From Oceanobacillus chungangensis (GTDB lineage Bacteria; Bacillota; Bacilli; Bacillales; Amphibacillaceae), in contig NZ_PIOD01000011.1 in assembly GCF_003369565.1 (NCBI RefSeq), positions 310,001 to 374,000 on the forward strand: a stretch of DNA of 64,000 nucleotides, read 5' to 3'. Made by a program: the position numbers and the translations under genes. The notes below the pieces were generated by a model. That model worked only from the letters and a program-made list of their open reading frames with translations. It was not told the origin of the DNA and searched no databases. Shown here one piece after another: positions 45,210 to 53,070 of this stretch. Every line of letters begins with the position of its first letter. Within the stretch, counting starts at the first letter, position 1.

Positions 45210-46625
45210 CTATAATAAGAAGATAGCGGTGAGTGTTGAAATAAATAACCCAATAATCACCGGCCAAAAGTTTTTTCGCACGAGATCCATTACCGAAACA
45301 CCACAAAATCCTGCAATTGCAATTAAAGATGACCAGGCAACAATTGTTCCACCACCGGTCCAAATTGCACCCATTTGACCAATCGCTGCAAGGGTTTCTG
45401 TATCAATAGAGCTGTTTGAAAGTGATGCTGCAAGTGCCCCTGTTAATGGTAATCCAGAGAATCCAGAACCATCTAGTCCAGTAATAATACCGATAATCAA
45501 GATACTAATTCCCGATAGGAGAGCACTCTGTGGAAGGAATGATTGCGTAGATTGTACAAGATCAAATAATAATGCAGGACCCTCTTCTACCCCTAATATT
45601 CTTCCAGATAAATCTGGACTCCCAAGAAAGAAAAATCCAGCAATTGGTATAACTGGTCCCATTGCTTTAAAAGCAAATACAAATCCCTCCGTTATATGGT
45701 TACTAACATAATCGAGTGCGTAATGCTTTCCAAAAGCAACAGTTGAAAGCAATAATATAATAACTGCAACACCTCCAACAAATGCAGCACCATCACCGCC
45801 AATTAAATCGGTGCTACCAGAAAATAATTTACTATACATCATATAGATGACGACGATTAAAAGCGAAAACGGAACTAAGACTGCAAAAATCCTACTCCAG
45901 GTTGTTACATATTTTGTTATTGCTTTATTTGTAGACTCATCTATTGCTTGAATTGCTTGTAGCTCCGCTTCATTTCTATTATCATCTTTTGAACGAATTG
46001 ATTTACGATACAATAAGTAAGCAGTTACAATTGCAATTCCACCTGTAATAAGGGACAGAATCATCGTTTTATCTGCGACGAGTGAAGTCTCTATTCCTGC
46101 AGCTGCAGCTGATAAATTAGGAGCAACCTGTACGATGTAATCAGAAGAAAGCGCCATCCCTTGCCCCGCTATAGCAATGGCAACTGCTGCTGTCATTGCT
46201 GGTAATCCTGCTCGAATTGCTGCTGGTACAAGCAAAGCACAAATTAATGGGACTGCAGGAGTTGGCCAGAAAAACAAAGAAATAGTATAGGTCACAGCAA
46301 CTAATATAAAATATGAAACATGGCCATTGACCATCAGTTTCTGGATAGGTTGAATCATCCGCTTATCTGCTCCTAAATCACGCAAAGATTGTAAGAGCGC
46401 TAACATGAAAGTAATAATTAAGAAAATACTGAAGAGTTCTTGAGCAGCTACTAAGTTGGCATGAAAAATTGCTGTGAATCCCTCGATAATATTACCATGA
46501 TATACCCAGGCGATAATAAATGTACCAAGTAAGGTAGGCAAGACAACTCCTTTTCGGAAAATCATCGTAACAATGATAATAATAGTAAATAAACCATATA
46601 GACCATGGGAAATCGTTAACTCCAT
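45210..46625 (-). CDS. Multi-pass permease of unknown substrate, ion-transporter-like
   Basis: 471 residues with about 11-12 membrane segments and a cytosolic loop near 220-245 rich in charged residues. Re-entrant-like Gly/Pro segments (WPTPAVPLICALLVPAA, AMGPVIPIAGFFFLGSP, GLDGSGFSGLPLTGALAA) recall the ion transporter (IT) superfamily of organic anion carriers. I cannot name the family more closely. Start codon ATG at 46625; monocistronic. Confidence 0.75.
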   Translation of the reverse strand: MELTISHGLYGLFTIIIIVTMIFRKGVVLPTLLGTFIIAWVYHGNIIEGFTAIFHANLVAAQELFSIFLIITFMLALLQSLRDLGADKRMIQPIQKLMVNGHVSYFILVAVTYTISLFFWPTPAVPLICALLVPAAIRAGLPAMTAAVAIAIAGQGMALSSDYIVQVAPNLSAAAAGIETSLVADKTMILSLITGGIAIVTAYLLYRKSIRSKDDNRNEAELQAIQAIDESTNKAITKYVTTWSRIFAVLVPFSLLIVVIYMMYSKLFSGSTDLIGGDGAAFVGGVAVIILLLSTVAFGKHYALDYVSNHITEGFVFAFKAMGPVIPIAGFFFLGSPDLSGRILGVEEGPALLFDLVQSTQSFLPQSALLSGISILIIGIITGLDGSGFSGLPLTGALAASLSNSSIDTETLAAIGQMGAIWTGGGTIVAWSSLIAIAGFCGVSVMDLVRKNFWPVIIGLFISTLTAIFLL

Positions 46626-47017
46626 AACTGTTCGCTTCCCTTCATTATTTAGTCCTATAGCCTATGCTACGATGAGGAAAGACGCTACATTTAGAGTACC
46701 CATATAGAATTGTTTATCAACTTCACAATTATACGGTATCAAGCCTTTCTCCTTACATGTCAATACTAATTTTGTTTCATATAAGGAATCGTTTTATGAA
46801 TATAGCAATATTCGGTTCTAAATATTGTAACTTCGCCCTTAATTTCCATCTCTGATATCCATGCCAGATTCCATTTGCTCATTTACATGTTAGATGGAAC
46901 GGGAAAATAAATAATGTTTTAGATTTACATTGTCGGGAAAACTACTATTGTTAGTTCATTTCATTTGTTAATAAATGTTTACATATTTTTAATCGATTAT
47001 TTTTTAATTACATATAG
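46626..47017. other. Intergenic region between divergent genes
   Basis: About 390 bases of AT-rich sequence with no gene or repeat that I can identify; it should contain the promoter for the permease gene. Confidence 0.4.
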
Positions 47018-47046
47018 TTGACATCTTTAATGTATTATTCTATACT
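47018..47046 (+). promoter_or_regulatory. Strong SigA promoter of the YceI gene
   Basis: TTGACA, 17 bases, TATACT: a near-consensus promoter about 50 bases before the ATG. Confidence 0.8.
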
Positions 47047-47099
47047 TAGTGACATAAAGTAACTAACGTATTTCAAATAATTTTTGGAGGGATATTATT

Positions 47100-47636
47100 A
47101 TGACAAAAGCAACATGGACAGTAGATGCAGTACACAGTGAAATTGGATTTTCAGTAAAACATATGATGATTTCAAAAGCAAAAGGAGTATTTGAAAACTT
47201 CGATGCAACGATTGAAGCAGAAGTAGAAGATTTAACAGATGCTAAAGTTGAAGTAACTATTGATGCTGCAAGTATTAATACTCGTAATGAAGACCGTGAC
47301 AATCACTTGCGTTCAGCTGATTTCTTTGATGCTGAAAACCATCCAAAATTAACTTTCATTGCTACTGATATTAAGAAAAAATCAGATTCAACTTACGATG
47401 TAACTGGTGATTTAACAATTCGCGGAGTAACTAAACCTGCAACATTTGATATTACTTTCGAAGGACAAAGTAAAGATCCAATGGGCGGAAATACTGTTGC
47501 TGGATTCAGTGGAAAAACTAAGATTAGCCGTAAAGAATTTGGTTTAGTATGGAATGCAACTGTTGAAACTGGTGGTGTACTAGTTGGTGACGAGGTTACA
47601 ATTCACCTTGAATTAGAATTACACAAACAAGATTAA
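47100..47636 (+). CDS. yceI: YceI family polyisoprenoid-binding-like protein
   Basis: 178 residues, lipocalin-like beta barrel. WTVDAVHSEIGFSVKHMMISKAKGVFENFDA, LRSADFFDAENHPKLTF and TIRGVTKPATFDI are family signatures. There is no signal peptide, unlike the periplasmic Gram-negative forms, so it is probably cytosolic. GGAGG precedes the ATG. The strong promoter and smooth codon use suggest high expression. Family members bind long isoprenoid or amphiphilic ligands. Confidence 0.95.
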   Translation: MTKATWTVDAVHSEIGFSVKHMMISKAKGVFENFDATIEAEVEDLTDAKVEVTIDAASINTRNEDRDNHLRSADFFDAENHPKLTFIATDIKKKSDSTYDVTGDLTIRGVTKPATFDITFEGQSKDPMGGNTVAGFSGKTKISRKEFGLVWNATVETGGVLVGDEVTIHLELELHKQD

Positions 47637-47651
47637 TTTAATTAGATAGCA

Positions 47652-47684
47652 AACACGCGCAGTTCAAACATGACTGCGCGTGTT
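47652..47684. terminator. Bidirectional terminator between yceI and the vanW-like gene
   Basis: A perfect 12-bp stem (AACACGCGCAGT) with a 9-nt loop between convergent stop codons. Confidence 0.9.
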
Positions 47685-47685
47685 A

Positions 47686-48549
47686 TTATTTACCAGTGAA
47701 GTACTCTGCTGTATCGGATGAATAAATAGATACCCACATCGTACCATTCACAGAGACCGATCTTATTAAAATGGGCGCATTATACATATTTTTAAAAACA
47801 AAATCAGGTCCCCACCAACTAACCGTGGCGTCACGTCCTTTCGGTACATATGGCACATTCCTACTATGTGCATACCGCTCAACAATTTGGATTCCATTAA
47901 TGTCTACTGCGTTATAAAGTGTGGATGATACTTGACATATCCCACCACCAATATCCTCAGACAATTCGCCGCGAACGATTACTGGGGCTCGTTTATATCC
48001 CCTTTCTCTCGTTCTTTCACCAACAATCTCATTAAAAGAAAAGGTCTCTCCAGGGAAAAGCACGTAATTATTAATTGCTTCTGTTGCAAGGGCAATATTA
48101 TGCGCGCGCTCCGCATTATTTTTCCTAAAAAATGTTGTATATGTCCCAAGCTGTTTTGTACTAATTTCTTTTAATAGTCCCCTATCCACTTTTGGATATA
48201 TTGGCTTTTTGGGAACTTCAAAATTACTATTTCTATTGCTATAAAAATGCTCCCGAAATAAAATTTGAAATTGATTACGGTCCAATGTTTCTCCAAGTAT
48301 TTCAGGCATTATTTGTCCATTAGCTGAAAATCGAGCATTTACGGGCTCTTTGTAGATAGTCTCTTCTAACCGATCCATCAATAATTGTACTTTACCTTCA
48401 TCCAGGAAGATTGGCTCAAAATATGGAAGGGAATACTGATCCACTTCAATATTTTGCAGCATAATGTCTTCGCTACTGACACCCATTGTGTCCTCAGTTG
48501 TATGAGCAAGAAACATAAATAAAAGGATAGAAAGACTGGATATTATCAT
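47686..48549 (-). CDS. VanW family protein
   Basis: About 287 residues. An N-terminal hydrophobic segment (signal or anchor) is followed by an N-terminal region of about 110 residues, and the VanW domain covers about 125-280: NIALATEAINNYVLFPGETFSFNEIVGER, GGGICQVSSTLYNAV, and ERYAHSRNVPYVPKGRDATVS. VanW is found in vancomycin-resistance clusters but is widespread in Firmicutes and its role is unclear. ATG at 48549 has GAGGTG six bases upstream. No G5 domain is seen. Confidence 0.88.
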   Translation of the reverse strand: MIISSLSILLFMFLAHTTEDTMGVSSEDIMLQNIEVDQYSLPYFEPIFLDEGKVQLLMDRLEETIYKEPVNARFSANGQIMPEILGETLDRNQFQILFREHFYSNRNSNFEVPKKPIYPKVDRGLLKEISTKQLGTYTTFFRKNNAERAHNIALATEAINNYVLFPGETFSFNEIVGERTRERGYKRAPVIVRGELSEDIGGGICQVSSTLYNAVDINGIQIVERYAHSRNVPYVPKGRDATVSWWGPDFVFKNMYNAPILIRSVSVNGTMWVSIYSSDTAEYFTGK

Positions 48550-48710
48550 GAATTTCACCTCTATTATTAGTATTAGTAGAAGTAGTGAAATCATGTAGAA
48601 TTAAATGTAGAAAGACTAGCTAAAACTCAAACAATCATTGTGCATTTAATTACGGTTTATGCCTGTGTGACATCAGTTTTAAAATTCAGCGTACTCAAAT
48701 TTCTATACAA

Positions 48711-48739
48711 AAAAAACCACCTAGACAAACCTAGGTGGT
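48711..48739 (-). terminator. Terminator of a 32-codon minus-strand gene
   Basis: A perfect 9-bp stem (ACCACCTAG) followed by eight T on the minus strand, 16 bases after the stop at 48755. Confidence 0.88.
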
Positions 48740-48754
48740 CCTACTCTTCTAATT

Positions 48755-48853
48755 TTAACGAAAATCTCTTGAGTCTTCTAAGCAATCACTTGCAATTCTG
48801 TAGCCAATAACGGATGCAACTACAAGTAATACTCCATATAAACATTTTCTCAT
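48755..48853 (-). CDS. Small membrane-associated peptide, 32 residues
   Basis: ATG at 48853 with GAGGAGG upstream (spacing about 10). The peptide has one hydrophobic helix, CLYGVLLVVASVIGYRIA, then an acidic/basic tail SDCLEDSRDFR with a second Cys. A strong terminator directly downstream supports a real gene. It lies downstream of ndh on the same strand. Family unknown. Confidence 0.6.
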   Translation of the reverse strand: MRKCLYGVLLVVASVIGYRIASDCLEDSRDFR

Positions 48854-48915
48854 TTAAAATGTACCTCCTCAATTTTTTGCCAAATTATTAGAGCTATTTT
48901 AGAATTTGATAACGA

Positions 48916-50124
48916 TTAGAAAGGACGGAATTTACCTTTTTTAAGGACTAACTTAGGTCCACCAACGATAAATAGTGAACGGTCATCAACTACTTTTTTC
49001 ATTGCAGCCGCTGCTTTACCTTTTAGTTTAGTACCAGAGAAGATACTACCGATTCCATCAGAAAGTCCTAAGGATGCAACCGTACCTTTATCATCTAATG
49101 CGAATTCTTTTAATGGTTGATTTGTAAGCAATGCCTTGATGTTATATGCTGCAACATCAGCTTCTTGCATTGCTAATTGGCCTGTTGGTGCATATGGACG
49201 ACCAGCTTGCTTGTCCATTACCCATGAACAGTCACCAAGAATGAAGAGATTTTCTTCACCTGGTACACGAAGGTCTGCATCTACATTTACTTTACCTTTT
49301 ACTAATTCAAAGCCTGATTTACCAAGTACAGGGTTACCTGTTACTCCACCAGTCCAGACAACTGTTCCACCTTTAATTAATTCAGCGTCGTCACCAACGA
49401 TAAATCCTTCAGGAGTACATTCTTTAATTGCAGTACCCATTCTAAACTCAACACCACGTGATTCAAGTGATTGTAGAGCATAAGATACTAAATCTCTGTC
49501 AAACATAGGTAATACAGATGGTGCTGCTTCCACATTAATGATGCGTACTTTGTTTCTTGGGATATCATATTTTTTGCAAAGTTTAGGAACGATGTCAGCT
49601 AATTCTCCAACGAATTCAATACCAGTAAATCCGCCGCCGCCAACGATAATGTTTAAGCTATCTTCGTCAGTATTTTCACCTGCACTATATTGTGCAAATT
49701 GATATTCAATATGTTCGCTAATTAAGCGAGCAGAATCAATATCTTGGATGAATAGAGCATTTTCGTCCATTCCTTTAATACCAAATGTATTTGTAACGAA
49801 CCCAAGTGCAACTACTAAATAATCGTACGTTACTTCACTATTTTCTAATACAATACGTTGTTCATCTTTTTTAATTTCAACTACTGAATCATAAATTAAT
49901 CGTACTCTATTAGGATTAATAACATCACTAATCATGTATCGCGCTTGATTTGGATTAATTGTACCAGCAGCTACTTCATGTAACCATGTGCTTTCATAGT
50001 GGTAGTTGTGTTTGTTTATTAGTACAATTTCAGCTTGTTCTGGTGATAATTGTTTTGTTAGTCGTTTTGTTGTCGTAATCCCTGCATAACCTGCGCCAAG
50101 GACAACAATTTTTGGTTTACTCAT
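48916..50124 (-). CDS. ndh: Type II NADH dehydrogenase
   Basis: 402 residues, two Rossmann folds. FAD binding GAGYAGITTTKRL at the N-terminus, NAD binding GGGGFTGIEFVGEL near 165, LGDCSWVMD and the C-terminal AMQEADVAA quinone-site helix are typical of NDH-2. It passes electrons from NADH to menaquinone without proton pumping. The ATG is preceded by AAAGGTGG. A SigA promoter and a Rex-like half-site lie upstream, in line with NADH-dependent control of ndh in B. subtilis. Confidence 0.95.
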   Translation of the reverse strand: MSKPKIVVLGAGYAGITTTKRLTKQLSPEQAEIVLINKHNYHYESTWLHEVAAGTINPNQARYMISDVINPNRVRLIYDSVVEIKKDEQRIVLENSEVTYDYLVVALGFVTNTFGIKGMDENALFIQDIDSARLISEHIEYQFAQYSAGENTDEDSLNIIVGGGGFTGIEFVGELADIVPKLCKKYDIPRNKVRIINVEAAPSVLPMFDRDLVSYALQSLESRGVEFRMGTAIKECTPEGFIVGDDAELIKGGTVVWTGGVTGNPVLGKSGFELVKGKVNVDADLRVPGEENLFILGDCSWVMDKQAGRPYAPTGQLAMQEADVAAYNIKALLTNQPLKEFALDDKGTVASLGLSDGIGSIFSGTKLKGKAAAAMKKVVDDRSLFIVGGPKLVLKKGKFRPF

Positions 50125-50187
50125 TTAAACCATCCACCTTTCATTTTATATGTATTAGTTATTTTGCCGATTGAATAAGCGTTTGCA

Positions 50188-50236
50188 TGTAATAACCTTC
50201 ACAAATTAATATAGTCCATATCATAGCTTATATCAA
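50188..50236 (-). promoter_or_regulatory. ndh promoter with a Rex-like site
   Basis: On the minus strand TTGATA, 17 bases, TATATT, followed near the start point by TTGTGAAGGTTATTACA. The first half TTGTGAA is exactly the Rex half-site; the second half matches in four of seven positions. Confidence 0.5.
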
Positions 50237-50380
50237 TAAGAAATGTTTAGTTTACCTATTAATAATATCAAATATTTTACGTTTAGGCTAATTTTCTTCT
50301 CATTTTATAGAAAAAATTGTTGAAGCACAGAACCAGTCAATGTATTATGACAAAATTTAGGATTTTTTCTACCCAAGGAC

Positions 50381-50416
50381 AAAAAAATCCAATAGACAAA
50401 TATCTCCTATTGGATT
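50381..50416 (-). terminator. Terminator of the VWA lipoprotein gene
   Basis: A perfect 10-bp stem (AATCCAATAG) followed by a run of T on the minus strand. Confidence 0.85.
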
Positions 50417-50422
50417 TATCAT

Positions 50423-51802
50423 TTATTCTGCATCTTTAAGACGTTTCATTTCCTCTGTCCATGACGAAACCTTATCACTAATTGCTGTTGCCAGTTCTTT
50501 TATTTCTTCTATCTTCTCGGAACGAAAATCATTCATTAAATTAGTTATCAATTGATCTTGTTCATTTATTACATTTTGCAGACCTTGTAAAACATCATTA
50601 TCTACTAATTGCTCATCCTGCATTATTTGTAATGCTTGTCGATAACGGTTTTTTTCGTTTTCAATCATTATTTTAATTGGATTTAGTTTTTCATCAAATC
50701 GTTCATATTCAGCAAGTGTTTCCCATCCGTCTGGCGCCTTAAGAAATGCCCAAGCTAAATCAATATCGGATGGTAACCATTGTTTCTCAATTGTAGTTTT
50801 TAATTCATCTGCATTATTTGCGGCAAAGTATTCACCATTCCCAGCATCGGAAACTTGCTTTAGCTGTGCCTCTGCATCTTGATCAACATTAAAGCCAATT
50901 ATATTAACCGTTCTTGTTTCATATTCTTTAACAAAATCTGTTGCTACTTGAACAGGATCACCATCACATGTTTCCACACCATCACTTACAATATATACCG
51001 TAACGTTTTCCGTGAAATTCTTGCTCATTTCCATCGCTTTTTCGATTGCGCCTGCTAGTGGTGTATACCCTTTACTATCAAAGGTTGCCAAAGACTTTTC
51101 GAATGCTGCTTCATCGTATGCACCCATCGGATAAAGTTCTTCTATGCCAGTACAAGATAGTTTCTTGTCTGCAGCAGATTCAGATCCCTTATGCCCATAT
51201 ACAACTAAAGAGATATCACTGTCTTGACCGATTGTTTCACCAAACCGAAGCACAGCTTCCTTTGCAACATCCATTTTTATTTGATTGTCAACAGGAAGTA
51301 ACATACTGGAGCTTGCATCAAGCAAAATTATTGCCTTTCCACTCTCAGGTTCGTTTGCAATTTCTTCTTCTGTTTTTCCAGGTTCAGGTAAATACGGTTC
51401 TTCAAACTCTGGCTCAAATGCCTCTGCTGCTTCTATCGCTTCCTTATAATTCGGAGATCCAAGTAGATAGATAAGCCCTTTATACATCGTGGTTGGTTCC
51501 TTCGTTTCCTTTGTTAAACGTTTTAATTCATCGGTCAATTTCTCAACTGCTGTCTCATCTAAAATAGTAGTTTCTAATGACTCCGTTTGTTCTCTATCAA
51601 TCTCAATATCTGCAACAAGCATCCCACTTTGTTGTTCCTTCATTGCTTGTCTTGAGTCAATCAGTTTGCTCGCTTTTAATTGCTCCACGATGCTTTTTTC
51701 CTGTTCTGATTCTTTTGCATTAGCAGAGACTGCCGAATCTTCACCTTTCTCCTGGAGCTTGCTCGTATCCTCTGCATTATCATTACTACATGCAGAAAGC
51801 AA
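50423..51802 (-). CDS. VWA-domain lipoprotein, signal peptide out of frame
   Basis: 459 residues in the open frame, from LLSACSND on. A Glu/Ser-rich linker and a helical region (to about 150) precede a von Willebrand A domain (about 155-335) with a complete MIDAS (DASSS at 162-166, later TPLAG and SDGVETC). A helical C-terminal region follows. The true start is probably ATG 51843, with GGGGGAGAG upstream. From it, the frame breaks after four codons; one extra A in the A4 tract at 51834-51837 would restore MSKKGIVILAILVSLLSAC, a perfect lipoprotein signal. So the gene is frameshifted, or the base is missing from the sequence. Confidence 0.8.
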   Translation of the reverse strand: MLSACSNDNAEDTSKLQEKGEDSAVSANAKESEQEKSIVEQLKASKLIDSRQAMKEQQSGMLVADIEIDREQTESLETTILDETAVEKLTDELKRLTKETKEPTTMYKGLIYLLGSPNYKEAIEAAEAFEPEFEEPYLPEPGKTEEEIANEPESGKAIILLDASSSMLLPVDNQIKMDVAKEAVLRFGETIGQDSDISLVVYGHKGSESAADKKLSCTGIEELYPMGAYDEAAFEKSLATFDSKGYTPLAGAIEKAMEMSKNFTENVTVYIVSDGVETCDGDPVQVATDFVKEYETRTVNIIGFNVDQDAEAQLKQVSDAGNGEYFAANNADELKTTIEKQWLPSDIDLAWAFLKAPDGWETLAEYERFDEKLNPIKIMIENEKNRYRQALQIMQDEQLVDNDVLQGLQNVINEQDQLITNLMNDFRSEKIEEIKELATAISDKVSSWTEEMKRLKDAE

Positions 51803-51843
51803 GCTAACAAGTATTGCTAGAATTACTATACCCTTTTAGACAT

Positions 51844-51969
51844 ACTCTCTCCCCCATCTATGTAAAACTTATCTATATCTTTCGACAATATTCGTAGAAA
51901 GTCAATATTACAAAATAACTATTCTTAATGTAAACTGAGTACTACCTTCGATATCAAAGCTCTCAGACT
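51844..51969. other. Intergenic region upstream of the VWA gene
   Basis: It holds the ribosome binding site of the VWA gene (GGGGGAGAG); beyond it the GC-rich repeat begins. No further gene is seen up to the terminator at 52384. Confidence 0.4.
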
Positions 51970-52165
51970 AACTAATCGCTCCGAAAATACACTACGCTTT
52001 CCGCAGGGTGCTGCTGATCCTCCTTGTTCTTACGCACGCCGCAGTCTCACCTAGTCCTTCCTCCCACAGGAAATAGAAAGCCTCGGCAGCGTTACATGGC
52101 AATCAGACAAATTGAGTTTTATTTTCGGGGAGTCTTCATGTACTTCCTCCGCTAAAGTAGGGGCA
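51970..52165. repeat. GC-rich intergenic repeat element, single copy
   Basis: Sequence blocks shared with 23335-23705: CGCTCCGAAAATACACTACGC near the left end, CTTCCTCCCACAGGA, CCTCGGCAGCGTTACAT, and TTTTCGGGGAGTCTTC near the right end. It contains no ORF and has higher GC than its surroundings. Confidence 0.75.
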
Positions 52166-52383
52166 AGATAAAATAAAATATTTACTATCCATAAAATGAG
52201 TTTGCACTTCTCTTTCCTATAGTTTTTCAAAGGAGATAGGAATATTATTCAAAATTAACCAAAAATATCTAACGATGATGCATTACTGTCAAAGCTTCTT
52301 TTTCAGGAGAATCACTTAGAAAAAGGTATTTTTCGTGTAGGAAATCATCATGGAACTAGTTCATATTTTATATGTTAATCTAA

Positions 52384-52425
52384 TCTAAAAAAAGCTTGTA
52401 TCCTTTTATAAAGAATACAAGCTTT
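52384..52425 (-). terminator. Terminator of the 150-residue hypothetical gene
   Basis: A perfect 11-bp stem (AAAGCTTGTAT) followed by a run of eight T on the minus strand. Confidence 0.88.
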
Positions 52426-52443
52426 GTTAGATGTTTACCGTTA

Positions 52444-52896
52444 TTACTTAACTCTTTCTTTGTTAGAGTTTTTCTTTTGGGAAAAGAGTCTGCCTCGTTC
52501 AAGCCACTTTTCTTTTGCCTCTTTTTTCCGTTGCACTTCTGTTTGAGCCAATTCCTGAAATGTAGTCTCTGCAAAGGTCTTTACTTGTTCCCAACTTTGG
52601 AAAAAAACGACACTATAATCATTTGTACGATTATTTTTATCATTTTTCTTCTTATTTACACATACACCAAAAATCCGGTCTGTTTTTTCAAGAATAAGAT
52701 TTAGTATCGTTTTTTTATCCGCTTTGTTTAAATCAAGTTCTTCCACTTTTCCTAAAAAGTTAGAATCAATATCGTCAAATGATTCAACACGATCAACTCG
52801 TTTGTTGCTGTGATATACCTTATGATTATTGGCATAAATCCACAATAGAGTTCCATACCCTAAATCTTCAGCAACACTAACTGTTACCTTTTTCAC
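52444..52896 (-). CDS. Hypothetical basic cytosolic protein
   Basis: 150 residues. The N-terminal half looks globular (VSVAEDLGYGTLLWIYANN), the C-terminal third is Lys/Glu-rich and probably a coiled coil (QRKKEAKEKWLERGRLFSQKK). GTG start with AAGGGTG six bases upstream, and its own terminator. I do not recognise a family. Confidence 0.7.
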   Translation of the reverse strand: MKKVTVSVAEDLGYGTLLWIYANNHKVYHSNKRVDRVESFDDIDSNFLGKVEELDLNKADKKTILNLILEKTDRIFGVCVNKKKNDKNNRTNDYSVVFFQSWEQVKTFAETTFQELAQTEVQRKKEAKEKWLERGRLFSQKKNSNKERVK

Positions 52897-53070
52897 TCAA
52901 TCACCCTTTACTTTTTTTGAGGATTATTAAGTTATTTTCCCATCTAATGGATAATACCTCCATCTATATAATATTACCCTCTCCCTTTAGTATACACCTT
53001 AATCATGAAAAAGGCTGAGAAAGACCATTATTAGTAGATTTTATTAGAAATAGGGTGAAAAGCTTTGTAT

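Noticed and set aside
52396-52704. 102-codon Phe/Leu-rich plus-strand ORF
   Set aside because: Antisense to the Lys/Glu-rich 150-residue gene, which has a proper start site and terminator.
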